The notes beneath the pieces were generated by a model, which saw only the letters and a list, made by a program, of their open reading frames with translations, was not told the DNA's origin and made no database searches. A program made the translations under genes and the position numbers. Source: Cyanobacteria bacterium FACHB-63 (GTDB taxonomy: Bacteria; Cyanobacteriota; Cyanobacteriia; Leptolyngbyales; Leptolyngbyaceae). From it: 64,000 nucleotides of DNA. Positions 35,610-43,862 of the stretch are shown in pieces (the first letter of the stretch is position 1; every line of letters begins with the position of its first letter). The stretch lies in assembly GCA_014695255.1 (NCBI GenBank), contig JACJNX010000075.1, forward strand, positions 124,001 to 188,000, written 5' to 3'.

Positions 35610-37928
35610 TCATTCCCCTTGCCATTCTCGATCTTCTAGCTCTTTTTGTGGCAAGAGCAAGGTAGCTTCAATCTCTTGTCGAATTGCCGCTGTGACTTCG
35701 CAGTTACTATTCAAGCAGTCAACCAGGAGTTGGTTGGCATCGTAGTAACGCTGTAGGACTTGCTGTTGTTCAGGGCTAAACTGCCAGGGATGCTGAATGT
35801 TGCGATGCTGCGCGATCGTGGCTCGCAGTCGTTCTACCCAAGCGGAATAGTTTGCCTGCCACCAGTCCTGAAGTCGTTCCCGGTTTTCATTTGGAGCGGG
35901 CAACTGATCTCTTAGCTGTTGTAGAGATTTGTAAAATCCAGCATCCAGAACCATCACGAGAATGTTGTTGAGTGCCTCGCTACACGCATTCACATAAGCA
36001 AAATCTTGACTATGATCTGCGGCAAACTCTAGCAGCAAGTTCTGTAATGCCGCATCTAAAAACACTCCCTGGTCTAGAGCGCTCGCTAAGGCAAACTGTT
36101 CTGCCGTATGGGGAGCTTGGGCAAGCGCAAGGTAAAATGCGCGAGTCGTTGCAATTTTCGGCTCGATCGGGATGGTTTGAGATTTTTGGCTGGCCCACAC
36201 TAGGAACTCTTGCAGATAGGGATCTTGAGCCACTAGCCCATCAATTTGTTGTTTCATCAACTGTACAAGCGAATCTGCACTCCGCAACATTGCCGCCGTT
36301 AGCAAGAACACTTCGCGCCAATGCGGATCAGTAATATGACTCACCAATCCTCCTAATGCTTGCTCTAATGCCCGTAGATTGTGACTGGCAACAATTTTTC
36401 GAGCCGTAAAGTATTCTTGAAATGCCAAGTAGGAAAAGGAAAAAATGCCTCGCGCTCGTTCGATTAAGAGTCCATGCTGTGCCTCGATCGCTTTCAGCAT
36501 TGCCTCGCTTTCAAGTTGCAGTTCTTCGGGTTCTAAAGACGCATCTGGTAAGTTTCGCAGATAGTCTCCGATGTACTGTTCAATAATGCGTTGTTCAAAA
36601 AAGTATTGTCCTTGCTCAAAGGTTACTGCCGCCAGTTGACTCAGCAATCTCAGCTTTTCGGGTAGCAAGAAACCTCTGTAAGCATCATCTCGTTCGACTC
36701 CTCTGGCTTCGTCCCATTTGCCCAGCAGGAGATCGAGTCCTTGTTTGTAAAATTCCGTCCGCTTCATGGGAAATTTTTCTTGCCCATGAAACACCCAGCA
36801 GGCAAGATGCAGAAACAAAGGAGTAACGACCAATTGGCGAAACTGCCAGTTCTCCGGTAAGTCTAGTTTCTGTATAAACTGAACGGACTGATTTTGCTCC
36901 GATCGCACCGTTGTTCTACTAAATACAGCAAACCACTTTTGCGCGAATGTTGTGATCTGCGCTTGAGTAAACGGTGCAATCTCAACATCAGTAAAGCCCC
37001 GAAGCTGTAACTTTTGAGCCGCTGTGCGACAAGAGGTGATAAACCGATTGCGATGATGCTTATCTGAGAATTGGCGAATCTCTCGCAGAACGGATGCGAT
37101 GTCCTGATTCAGCAATTCATCAATGCCATCCATCAACAGCAGAACTCGACCTGATTGCAGCAAGGTTTCAAGTACAGAGGGATCTGACACGCCAGAGAGA
37201 AGAAGCCGAGAACGGATATAGTTAAACAGGCTAAATGTCTTGCTGTTCCTCGATTCTTCCGCAAACTCTCGCATCACGATAAAGATCGGCACTTGATCGG
37301 CAGCGAACTCTCCCCGATTGCACTGAATAGCTAAATGTTGCAGGAAAGTCGTTTTCCCGACTCCTGGCTTTCCCAGAACTCTCAGCTTTGAATAAGTCTC
37401 AACTGCCTGCATTCCTGGGATTTGCTTTTGCTCAACCGCTCCCAAACCCACACGATCGAACTCAGCCCGTTCTAAGTTCTGTAGTTCACCAATCTCGAAC
37501 CATTGTTGGCTGGCAATTTCTTCTAGGATATTGACATCAACATAGATATCATCAATGCTAACCGGACGATTGATATCGAGTAACTGCAAGATACCGCACT
37601 GATTTTGAATCGTGTCTCGATACTGCGATCGTACTTGCTGTACCAGGCTATCCACATCCGGCAGGGTTGCTTTTGCGCGTTCTTCAGGTGTTGGAAAATC
37701 TACGGGTGGATCAAGCGCAATTTCGCGCCACTCTAAATCCAAAATCGAACAAATTTCTAGAAAGATCTGACGATCGACGGGCTGCCCCGTGAAAAACCGC
37801 CAAATCGGTTGGCGGGTTTTTAAGTTCACTTCTCCCGCCAGATTTTCTTGCGTCCAGCCTTTAATAGCAAATGCGCGTTTAGCCTGCTGAATGCCAGCAA
37901 GAGATGCCTGGAGCGAGCGTTTGACCAT
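35610..37928 (-). CDS. NACHT-domain STAND NTPase with N-terminal HTH
   Basis: Protein of 772 residues. Residues 1-70 resemble an XRE-like helix-turn-helix (GWTQENLAGEVNLKTRQPIWRFF and on). The NACHT module has Walker A GKPGVGKT (186-193), Walker B LLLMDGIDELL (D267-E271) and a sensor-like SCRT near 297. The rest is helical, probably an autoinhibitory and sensing part, without recognisable LRR, WD40 or TPR repeats. NACHT proteins are signal-transducing ATPases, and some bacterial ones protect against phages. The gene is isolated between clpC and the ApcA-like gene and is bracketed by near-identical 19-bp direct repeats. Confidence 0.85.
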   Translation of the reverse strand: MVKRSLQASLAGIQQAKRAFAIKGWTQENLAGEVNLKTRQPIWRFFTGQPVDRQIFLEICSILDLEWREIALDPPVDFPTPEERAKATLPDVDSLVQQVRSQYRDTIQNQCGILQLLDINRPVSIDDIYVDVNILEEIASQQWFEIGELQNLERAEFDRVGLGAVEQKQIPGMQAVETYSKLRVLGKPGVGKTTFLQHLAIQCNRGEFAADQVPIFIVMREFAEESRNSKTFSLFNYIRSRLLLSGVSDPSVLETLLQSGRVLLLMDGIDELLNQDIASVLREIRQFSDKHHRNRFITSCRTAAQKLQLRGFTDVEIAPFTQAQITTFAQKWFAVFSRTTVRSEQNQSVQFIQKLDLPENWQFRQLVVTPLFLHLACWVFHGQEKFPMKRTEFYKQGLDLLLGKWDEARGVERDDAYRGFLLPEKLRLLSQLAAVTFEQGQYFFEQRIIEQYIGDYLRNLPDASLEPEELQLESEAMLKAIEAQHGLLIERARGIFSFSYLAFQEYFTARKIVASHNLRALEQALGGLVSHITDPHWREVFLLTAAMLRSADSLVQLMKQQIDGLVAQDPYLQEFLVWASQKSQTIPIEPKIATTRAFYLALAQAPHTAEQFALASALDQGVFLDAALQNLLLEFAADHSQDFAYVNACSEALNNILVMVLDAGFYKSLQQLRDQLPAPNENRERLQDWWQANYSAWVERLRATIAQHRNIQHPWQFSPEQQQVLQRYYDANQLLVDCLNSNCEVTAAIRQEIEATLLLPQKELEDREWQGE

Positions 37929-37950
37929 AGAATAGAAGGCTTATATTAAA

Positions 37951-37990
37951 AAATCAAACAACCTCTCTTAAAACCATAATTGTTTGATTT
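37951..37990 (-). promoter_or_regulatory. Inverted pair of TGTTTGATTT upstream of the NACHT gene
   Basis: AAATCAAACA (37951-37960) and TGTTTGATTT (37981-37990) are perfect 10-bp inverted arms with a 20-base spacer, starting 22 bases before the NACHT start codon. Dyad symmetry and position suggest an operator, possibly for autoregulation by the protein's own HTH. Confidence 0.55.
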
Positions 37991-37996
37991 CGTTAC
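37978..37996. repeat. 19-bp direct repeat, right copy
   Basis: AATTGTTTGATTTCGTTAC, five bases from the 3' end of the clpC paralogue. Matches 35588-35606 at 18 of 19 positions in the same orientation. Confidence 0.8.
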
Positions 37997-38000
37997 CGTC

Positions 38001-40430
38001 TCACTCGATCGACTGAGATTGCTTAACAACCCCAATCTCTCCATGCTCATCTAGATCAACTTTCGCAGAATCACCAGACTTGATTCGACCCGAAAGGATT
38101 GCCTCAGCCAAACTATCTTCCAGCAAGCGAGTAATCGCTCGTCGTAACGGACGCGCACCTTGCTCTGGGTGATAACCTGTTTCAACAAGACGATCTTTAA
38201 CACGATCGCTCACTTCCAGCTTGATGCCTTGTTCTAACAAGCGATCTGAAAATTCGCGAAGTAACAGATCCGCAATTTGTTTGACTTCATCGTGTGTCAA
38301 TTGTCGGAACACAATAATGTCATCTAAACGATTCAAGAATTCCGGGCGGAAGTATTGCTTCAGTTCTTCATTGACTAAACTGACAATGCGACTATAAGAG
38401 GCTTCTGAAGCATTGTCTGATACTTCAAAGCCAAGTCCGCCGCCTCCTTTCTGAATCACCTTTGAGCCAACATTCGAGGTCATCACGAGCAGAGTGTTCT
38501 TGAAGTTCACAGTGCGACCTTTCGCATCTGTTAAGCGACCATCTTCTAGAATCTGCAACAGTAGATTAAACACATCAGGATGTGCCTTTTCAATCTCGTC
38601 GAATAGAACAACCGTGTAAGGCTTGCGTCGAACGGCTTCGGTTAACTGTCCACCTTCGCTATAGCCGACATATCCTGGCGGAGAACCAATCAGTTTAGAA
38701 ACCGTATGGCGCTCCATAAATTCAGACATATCTAAGCGAATCATTGCCGATTCAGAACCAAAAAAGCAGTCTGCTAAGGCTTTGACTAACTCAGTCTTAC
38801 CGACTCCCGTTGGACCTGAGAAAATAAATGATGCGATCGGGCGATTCGGATTACTTAAGCCCAATCTTGCGCGGCGAGTCGCTCGTGCGACCGCATTCAC
38901 TGCCTCGTCTTGTCCAATCAGCCGTTGATGCAAGACTTCTTCCAACTGCATCAACTGCTCTGATTCCGCTTCGGTGACTTTGTTCACCGGAACACCTGTC
39001 CAAGCCGAGACGATCTGAGCAATATCGACTTCATCCACCACGATCGAAGAGCCAAACGCTGGAGCCTGGGGCTGAACCTCTGCTTGCAAAGTCAATTCGC
39101 TCGATCGTAATTCGCTCGCTCGCTTAAAGTCCTGTTGAGCGATCGCGTTATCTTTGTTGACGATAATCTGTTTGAATCTTTCATTCAAGCTCTTCTCCAG
39201 CTTGAATTGTTTACCGTGAAGGATTCGAGCGCGAGATCCCGCTTCATCAATCAAGTCGATCGCTTTATCGGGGAGCAATCGATCAGAAATGTATCGATCT
39301 GCAAGCTTTGCTGCCGCTTCTAGCGCTAGATCTGAAATCTCTAGACGATGGTGCTGCTCATAGCGACTGCGTAACCCTTGTAGAATCAAAATTGTTTCTT
39401 CAACGCTGGGTTCATCAATCATCACGGGTTGAAATCGTCGTTCAAGTGCCGCATCTTTCTCAAAATACTGACGATATTCATCCAGCGTCGTCGCTCCGAT
39501 ACAGCGCAGTTCGCCCCGCGCTAAAGCAGGTTTAATAATATTCGCAGCATCGAGCGATCCCTGAGTAGAACCTGCCCCTAGCAAGGTATGAACTTCATCG
39601 ATCACTAAAATGATATTTCCCGATGCACGAACCTCCTTCATGATGGTTTTGAGGCGTTCCTCAAATTCACCCCGGTACTTCGTTCCGGCTAGTAAGGTTC
39701 CTATGTTCAAGGTAAGAACCTGCTGATCTTGAAGCGTTTCGGGTACATCTCGATCGACAATCCGCTGCGCCAGTCCCTCTGCTAAAGCAGTTTTTCCGAC
39801 ACCGGGTTCACCAATTAAAATCGGATTGTTCTTAGTCCGGCGACCCAAAATCTGAATGATTCGCTCTACTTCCTGCTGGCGACCGATCACCGGATCAAGT
39901 TGTCCCAACGCCGCTAGTTCAGTTAAATTTGTGCCGCACTCATTCAAAATCGGCGTATTCTTACGACCGGAACTATTGCCTTTTAACACTGGCTTCGCTT
40001 CAGAGATAGCTTGCAGCACATTAATCCGGATTTCAACCCGCTCTACACCCATTCGCTCTAAAATCTGAGTCGCTAACCCTGCTTCATCCTGCGCGATCGC
40101 AAGCAGCAGATGCTCCGGCTCTACCTGACTATGCCCCAGTCGCTCCGCTTCCTGCAAGGACTGTTCTAATACACGCCGACTCCGAGGAGTAAACGGGATC
40201 TCAGCACGAGACAATCCTGTGCCGCGACCAATCACCGCCTGCACCTGTTCTTGTGCTTCTTCCAGAGTGACATCTAGATCAGCTAACACTTGTGCAGCAA
40301 TGCTAGGGCGAGTCGCAATCAAGCCCAGTAAAAGCTGTTCTGTACCCACATAGTTATGTTCAAGGCGGCGAGCTTCAAGCTGAGCCGCATTAACTACTCT
40401 AATGGTTCTCTCTGTAAATTTATCAAACAC
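38001..40430 (-). CDS. clpC: ClpC-type AAA+ chaperone subunit of Clp protease (paralogue)
   Basis: Protein of 809 residues that unfolds substrates for ClpP. Two N-terminal Clp repeats (about 4-70 and 80-145), AAA+ module 1 with GEPGVGKT (207-214), a short ClpC-type middle domain (INKD-like [17 protein letters not shown]), AAA+ module 2 with GPTGVGKT and the ClpP-binding loop GGGGLGFE (LGF tripeptide) are all present, so it should work with ClpP. The N-domain is divergent from the standard cyanobacterial ClpC (for example [19 protein letters not shown] and [14 protein letters not shown]), which suggests altered adaptor or substrate choice. The start codon is GTG. nblA lies on the same strand 4.4 kb downstream. 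Confidence 0.9.
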   Translation of the reverse strand: MFDKFTERTIRVVNAAQLEARRLEHNYVGTEQLLLGLIATRPSIAAQVLADLDVTLEEAQEQVQAVIGRGTGLSRAEIPFTPRSRRVLEQSLQEAERLGHSQVEPEHLLLAIAQDEAGLATQILERMGVERVEIRINVLQAISEAKPVLKGNSSGRKNTPILNECGTNLTELAALGQLDPVIGRQQEVERIIQILGRRTKNNPILIGEPGVGKTALAEGLAQRIVDRDVPETLQDQQVLTLNIGTLLAGTKYRGEFEERLKTIMKEVRASGNIILVIDEVHTLLGAGSTQGSLDAANIIKPALARGELRCIGATTLDEYRQYFEKDAALERRFQPVMIDEPSVEETILILQGLRSRYEQHHRLEISDLALEAAAKLADRYISDRLLPDKAIDLIDEAGSRARILHGKQFKLEKSLNERFKQIIVNKDNAIAQQDFKRASELRSSELTLQAEVQPQAPAFGSSIVVDEVDIAQIVSAWTGVPVNKVTEAESEQLMQLEEVLHQRLIGQDEAVNAVARATRRARLGLSNPNRPIASFIFSGPTGVGKTELVKALADCFFGSESAMIRLDMSEFMERHTVSKLIGSPPGYVGYSEGGQLTEAVRRKPYTVVLFDEIEKAHPDVFNLLLQILEDGRLTDAKGRTVNFKNTLLVMTSNVGSKVIQKGGGGLGFEVSDNASEASYSRIVSLVNEELKQYFRPEFLNRLDDIIVFRQLTHDEVKQIADLLLREFSDRLLEQGIKLEVSDRVKDRLVETGYHPEQGARPLRRAITRLLEDSLAEAILSGRIKSGDSAKVDLDEHGEIGVVKQSQSIE

Positions 40431-40494
40431 AGGATTAATTTCCTTTGGTAATGGAAGCGTTGCTAAAAATATAATTTTCTAAAGAATTTGAAGT

Positions 40495-40857
40495 TTAGAC
40501 CTGTGGCAGTCTCAGACGCTTCGAGAGCGTACTAACAGTGACTCCAGCAGGTAGAATTGCACCTTTAAGATAGGTTTGATTCAGAGTAGCTTCACTTAGG
40601 CTGGTGTCGCTTAAATTTGCTTCAGTCAGATTTGCTCTGGTGAGGTTGGCTTCGGTTAATGTTGCCCCAGTTAGAATTGCACGTGTAAGATTGGCACAAC
40701 TTAAGTTAGTTCGAGTTAAATTTGCCTTTGTTAAATTCGCACCACTTAGATTGATACCAGTAAGGTTTACATTTCTGAAATTGACTGCCATGAGATTCAT
40801 ATTGCTGAAGTCTCGTTGTCCCGCAGCATATCGGCTTAGAATTTCTTTGGTATTCAT
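40495..40857 (-). CDS. Pentapeptide-repeat protein
   Basis: Protein of 120 residues. N-terminal motif MNTKEILSRYAAGQRDF, then about fourteen A(N)LTx repeats (SGANLTKANLTRTNLSCANL and on) and a C-terminal TVSTLSKRLRLPQV tail. Same N-terminal motif as the two pentapeptide genes near 32.3 and 33.3 kb. It lies 64 bases before clpC on the same strand and could be co-transcribed. Confidence 0.85.
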   Translation of the reverse strand: MNTKEILSRYAAGQRDFSNMNLMAVNFRNVNLTGINLSGANLTKANLTRTNLSCANLTRAILTGATLTEANLTRANLTEANLSDTSLSEATLNQTYLKGAILPAGVTVSTLSKRLRLPQV

Positions 40858-40986
40858 TTGTGTTTAGCCTAAGTAAAGAACGATAGATCGCTGAATCAAA
40901 AAGCAGAGTCAGCGATCGCAAACAAGACAGACTCTATATTTACAAGAGCGCTCGTAAAATAGAGTTGCACTTTAGCCCGTTGAGAA

Positions 40987-41286
40987 CTAACGTCGAGAAG
41001 AGCCGCCTCTACGATCCCAACTTCCCCCTGAAGAACCTTTCTCCTCACGCGGCTTCGCTTTATTGACGGTCAAATCGCGCCCCATCCACTCTGCTCCATC
41101 GAGCGCACCGATCGCAGCTTCTTCCTCTGCTTCAGTCGCCATCTCGACAAATGCAAAGCCCCGAACTCGTCCCGTCTCCCGATCGGTCGGCAACTGAATC
41201 CGCTTGACCGTTCCATATTCTGCAAAAACTTCGCTGAGGCTGTCCTGCATCACTTCGTAAGAAAGATTACCAACATAGATAGACAT
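40987..41286 (-). CDS. RRM-domain RNA-binding protein
   Basis: Protein of 99 residues. One RRM: RNP2 is IYVGNL (3-8), RNP1 is RGFAFVEM (about 43-50), followed by GRDLTVNKAKPREE and a Gly/Arg/Ser-rich tail. This is the layout of cyanobacterial Rbp proteins, which are often cold- or stress-induced. It faces away from the hli gene across a 293-base intergenic region. Confidence 0.92.
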   Translation of the reverse strand: MSIYVGNLSYEVMQDSLSEVFAEYGTVKRIQLPTDRETGRVRGFAFVEMATEAEEEAAIGALDGAEWMGRDLTVNKAKPREEKGSSGGSWDRRGGSSRR

Positions 41287-41579
41287 AAAAATGGCTCCAG
41301 AATCACAATGTAGAGGGATTTAGGTTCGGAGCAACACTTAAATGATAAGGAATTACACAGCCGAAAATATCGCTTTAGTCTCCAGCCTAACACAGCTTCC
41401 AAGAGTTAGACGATTATGACGATTATCATAGAGCAACAGAGAAACGGATGGTCAGTCCAAATGTACAGTGTTCCTGACCCCGCCTTTAACCGAAACTGCT
41501 AGAGATACCCCTGAAGGTATAGAGCCAATCTGAATTCCGACTATATGATGAGGGTAGAGTTTATTAAGAAGTGTAACAA

Positions 41580-41780
41580 ATGCAATCGAACAAAGCGACT
41601 AACTTACCTCCCGTTGCCACAGAATACAATGGTGTCGATCGCAACGCCTTTCTTTTCGGCTTCAATCCTCAAGCAGAACTATGGAACGGTCGCCTAGCAA
41701 TGATTGGATTTGCTGCTTACTTATTGTGGGATCTAGCAGGCTTTAGTGTTCTGCGAAACGTTCTGCACCTAATTAAGTAG
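41580..41780 (+). CDS. High-light-inducible (Hli/CAB-like) protein
   Basis: Protein of 66 residues with one transmembrane helix. The chlorophyll-binding signature is NPQAELWNGRLAMIGFAAYLL, where E and N/R match the ExxNGRxAMxGF motif of the ELIP/HLIP family. These proteins bind chlorophyll and carotenoid and protect photosystem II intermediates under excess light. The stop codon lies inside a long perfect hairpin. The position next to nblA, apcA-like and clpC supports a light-stress role for the block. Confidence 0.92.
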   Translation: MQSNKATNLPPVATEYNGVDRNAFLFGFNPQAELWNGRLAMIGFAAYLLWDLAGFSVLRNVLHLIK

Positions 41781-41842
41781 ATTATTTAATGCTTCCTCTA
41801 AGCGACACAACTGTTGACTCAAGAGGAAGCATTAAATAATCT
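41779..41842 (+). terminator. Perfect 21-bp hairpin overlapping the hli stop codon
   Basis: Arms 41779-41799 and 41822-41842 are perfect complements, starting at the last two bases of the stop codon, with a 22-base loop. Stem is AT-rich at the base and GC-rich near the loop. No T-run directly follows, so it may stabilise or process the mRNA rather than terminate. Confidence 0.6.
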
Positions 41843-41881
41843 AGCCCCCAAACTTTAGAGCGATGCTCTAGGTTGGGGGCT
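41843..41881 (+). terminator. Terminator hairpin after hli
   Basis: AGCCCCCAA and TTGGGGGCT (41843-41851, 41873-41881) enclose an inner TAGAGC/GCTCTA stem, then TTT. This is a GC-rich terminator-like structure one base after the first hairpin. Confidence 0.65.
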
Positions 41882-41964
41882 TTGAGCTTTTAAGGTTGCT
41901 CCAGCAATGGCTCAGCAAAGAGTAAAACAACTCGCTTCAGTCCATTTAGAGGACACGGATTAAA

Positions 41965-42144
41965 ATGGCTTGTTCAATGTTACGAGATTGTTTGTTGTTG
42001 ATTCGGGCACTTCGTCGCCCTACTCCACGATCGCGGCAAGCCTGTGTAGCAATGTTTCCAAATGAGCAGTCTGAGTGCGAAGACGAATGCTCGGAATTAG
42101 CAGCTTGTCTATCCCAGTCTCAACTCCATCACAGGAACCGATAG
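41965..42144 (+). CDS. Possible small Cys-rich protein
   Basis: An open frame of 59 residues begins ATG 41965 with AGAGGA about 11 bases upstream. It starts MACSMLRDCLLLIRALRRPT and continues SECEDECSELAACLSQ; Cys lie at 3, 9, 27, 38, 42 and 48, and the C-terminal half is acidic. It occupies part of the roughly 450-base gap between the hli terminator and the GNAT gene. I recognise no family. It may be chance; the rest of the gap shows nothing notable. Confidence 0.3.
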   Translation: MACSMLRDCLLLIRALRRPTPRSRQACVAMFPNEQSECEDECSELAACLSQSQLHHRNR

Positions 42145-42337
42145 CAGGAAGATACGGAGAGCTTCACTTAGCTGAAGGCAGCGCCAAATTTAATCCGGAA
42201 TGAAAAAATCAACAACGGCTGCCTCACAAACAAGAGAATCCCGATAGCTGAAACCGCCACCTCTAGGGATTGTAAGTTAGTTTATGTCAAAATTCTTTGC
42301 GATCGCTCACAGTAGTCCTACACTTCTAGACAACCAC

Positions 42338-42820
42338 TTAAACTTTCAGCCCTAGAAGAATGACATCGTGATCCATATCCCACGATCGCGCCACTTGCGG
42401 CAAATATCCCCATTGCTCAAAACCGAATTTCTTCAGCAAAGTCACACTCGGTTGATTCTCAGCAAACACGACTGCAATTAAGGTGTTAATTCCTAGCTTT
42501 GGAGCCTGCTCGATCGCATAGCTGAGTAACGTTTGTCCGATACCTTGACGCTGAAATTCGGGGGCAACATACAAGCTAAATTCAGCCGTTGATTGATAAG
42601 CGGCTCGACCATAGTACAGTTTGAGTCCAAGCCATCCCGCGATCGCATTGTCTCGCTCTAGTACCCAGAGTGGATATTGGCTCGAATAGCTATGAAACCA
42701 ATCTAAGCGACTTTCCACGGTTACAGGTTCAATGTCGGCAGTGATCGTATGAGCCGCGATCGCATAATTGTAGATAGCGACGATCGCGCTTAAATCAGAT
42801 TCAACGGCGTTTCGGATCAT
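42338..42820 (-). CDS. GNAT-family N-acetyltransferase (phosphinothricin acetyltransferase-like)
   Basis: Protein of 160 residues. IRNAVESDLSAIVAIYNYAI and the acetyl-CoA loop VAPEFQRQGIGQTLLSYAI (Q/RxxGxG/A) identify the PAT/Bar-type GNAT subgroup, with LGINTLIAVVFAENQPSVTLLKKFGFEQWGYLP closing the fold. ATG 42820 gives a four-base ATGA overlap with cutA; an earlier start at 42847 is less likely. The substrate is probably an amino acid or similar amine. Confidence 0.85.
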   Translation of the reverse strand: MIRNAVESDLSAIVAIYNYAIAAHTITADIEPVTVESRLDWFHSYSSQYPLWVLERDNAIAGWLGLKLYYGRAAYQSTAEFSLYVAPEFQRQGIGQTLLSYAIEQAPKLGINTLIAVVFAENQPSVTLLKKFGFEQWGYLPQVARSWDMDHDVILLGLKV

Positions 42821-43143
42821 TGGGACGTAACCTGCTGAGAAATCCACTGAAGATAAGGATACGAACCTGCCACGATCGGAAGGGCGATAATTTCGGGCAC
42901 TTCGTAAGAGTGAAGTTCACGAATTTTGGCTTCGAGCGCAGTGAAGCGATCGAGATCCGTTTTGATCATCAATTGCCATTCTTCCGCGTGTTCAAGTTCG
43001 TCTTGCCAAGTGTAAATCGATTGCACCGGGAAGAGTGTGACACAGGCTGCCAACTTTGCTGAAACGAGCGATCGGGCGAGGGTTTCTGCTTCTGATTTCG
43101 ATGCAGCCGTGACGAATACGACTCCATACGCTGCTTCTGCCAT
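42817..43143 (-). CDS. cutA: Divalent-cation tolerance protein CutA
   Basis: Protein of 108 residues of the trimeric CutA1 family. Key features: GVVFVTAASKSEAETLARSLVSAKLAACVTLFPVQSIYTWQDELEHAEEWQLMIKTDLDRF and HSYEVPEIIALPIVAGSYPYLQWI. The conserved C-V-T and H-x-Y-E-x-P-E motifs are present. Role in copper tolerance or signalling is debated. It overlaps the downstream GNAT gene and is divergently transcribed from the 43,191 gene with 47 bases between them. Confidence 0.94.
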   Translation of the reverse strand: MAEAAYGVVFVTAASKSEAETLARSLVSAKLAACVTLFPVQSIYTWQDELEHAEEWQLMIKTDLDRFTALEAKIRELHSYEVPEIIALPIVAGSYPYLQWISQQVTSQ

Positions 43144-43190
43144 GAGTTCTCTACAATAAGTATGCTTGTTTTCAGTTTAGGTGAGTCGGG

Positions 43191-43862
43191 ATGAGTGGGA
43201 AAATTCTGTTAACGCTAATTTGGGTTGGGTTTGTCGGGTATGCGTTCCTGCTTGCGCCCCCGAATCAGCCGGATACGTTTGAGTTAATTAAAGACCTCTC
43301 AACGCTGAAGGTTGAGGGAATTAATCCCTTGATTGTGGCGTTGTTTAACATTATGGGCTTTATGCCAATGGCGTATGCCTGCATCACGTTTTTGGATGGT
43401 CGATCGCAGAAGATTCCAGCATGGCTGTTCACAGCAGCATCCTTTGGGGTGGGTGCGTTTTCGCTGTTGCCGTATCTGATTTTTCGCCAACCCAATCCGA
43501 CGTTTACCGGGCAGAAGAACTGGTTTCTGAAGCTGATGGATTCGCGGATTACAGGTGGCGCGATCGCGATCGGTGCGATTGGATTATTCCTCTACGGTGT
43601 GACCAATGGCGATTGGAGTAATTTTGTACAGCAGTGGCAAACCGATCGATTCATTCATGTGATGAGTTTGGACTTTTGTTTGTTGTGTGGACTGTTTCCT
43701 GTTCTGTTGCAAGATGATATCAAACGACGGGGTTTAGAAAATTCCAAAGCGTTCAAAATCCTATCATTTGTGCCATTCTTTGGAGCGTTGATTTATTTGG
43801 TACTGCATCCACCAACGATCGAACAATCTACTCCTGTATCCCCTGAAAAAGTCCCGGCATGA
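43191..43862 (+). CDS. Conserved membrane protein (DUF2834-like)
   Basis: Integral membrane protein of 223 residues with about five hydrophobic segments, common to cyanobacteria and plastid-bearing plants, resembling the DUF2834 group. Notable parts: LTLIWVGFVGYAFLLAPPNQPDTFELI, IMGFMPMAYACITFLDG, FSLLPYLIFRQPNP and FIHVMSLDFCLLCGLFPVLLQDD. No function is established. It overlaps the phosphopantetheinyl transferase by ATGA. Confidence 0.75.
   Translation: MSGKILLTLIWVGFVGYAFLLAPPNQPDTFELIKDLSTLKVEGINPLIVALFNIMGFMPMAYACITFLDGRSQKIPAWLFTAASFGVGAFSLLPYLIFRQPNPTFTGQKNWFLKLMDSRITGGAIAIGAIGLFLYGVTNGDWSNFVQQWQTDRFIHVMSLDFCLLCGLFPVLLQDDIKRRGLENSKAFKILSFVPFFGALIYLVLHPPTIEQSTPVSPEKVPA

Noticed and set aside
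43191-43862. Photosystem assembly protein by similarity to plastid proteins
   Set aside because: The membrane pattern suggests DUF2834 only; no functional residue supports a photosystem role.
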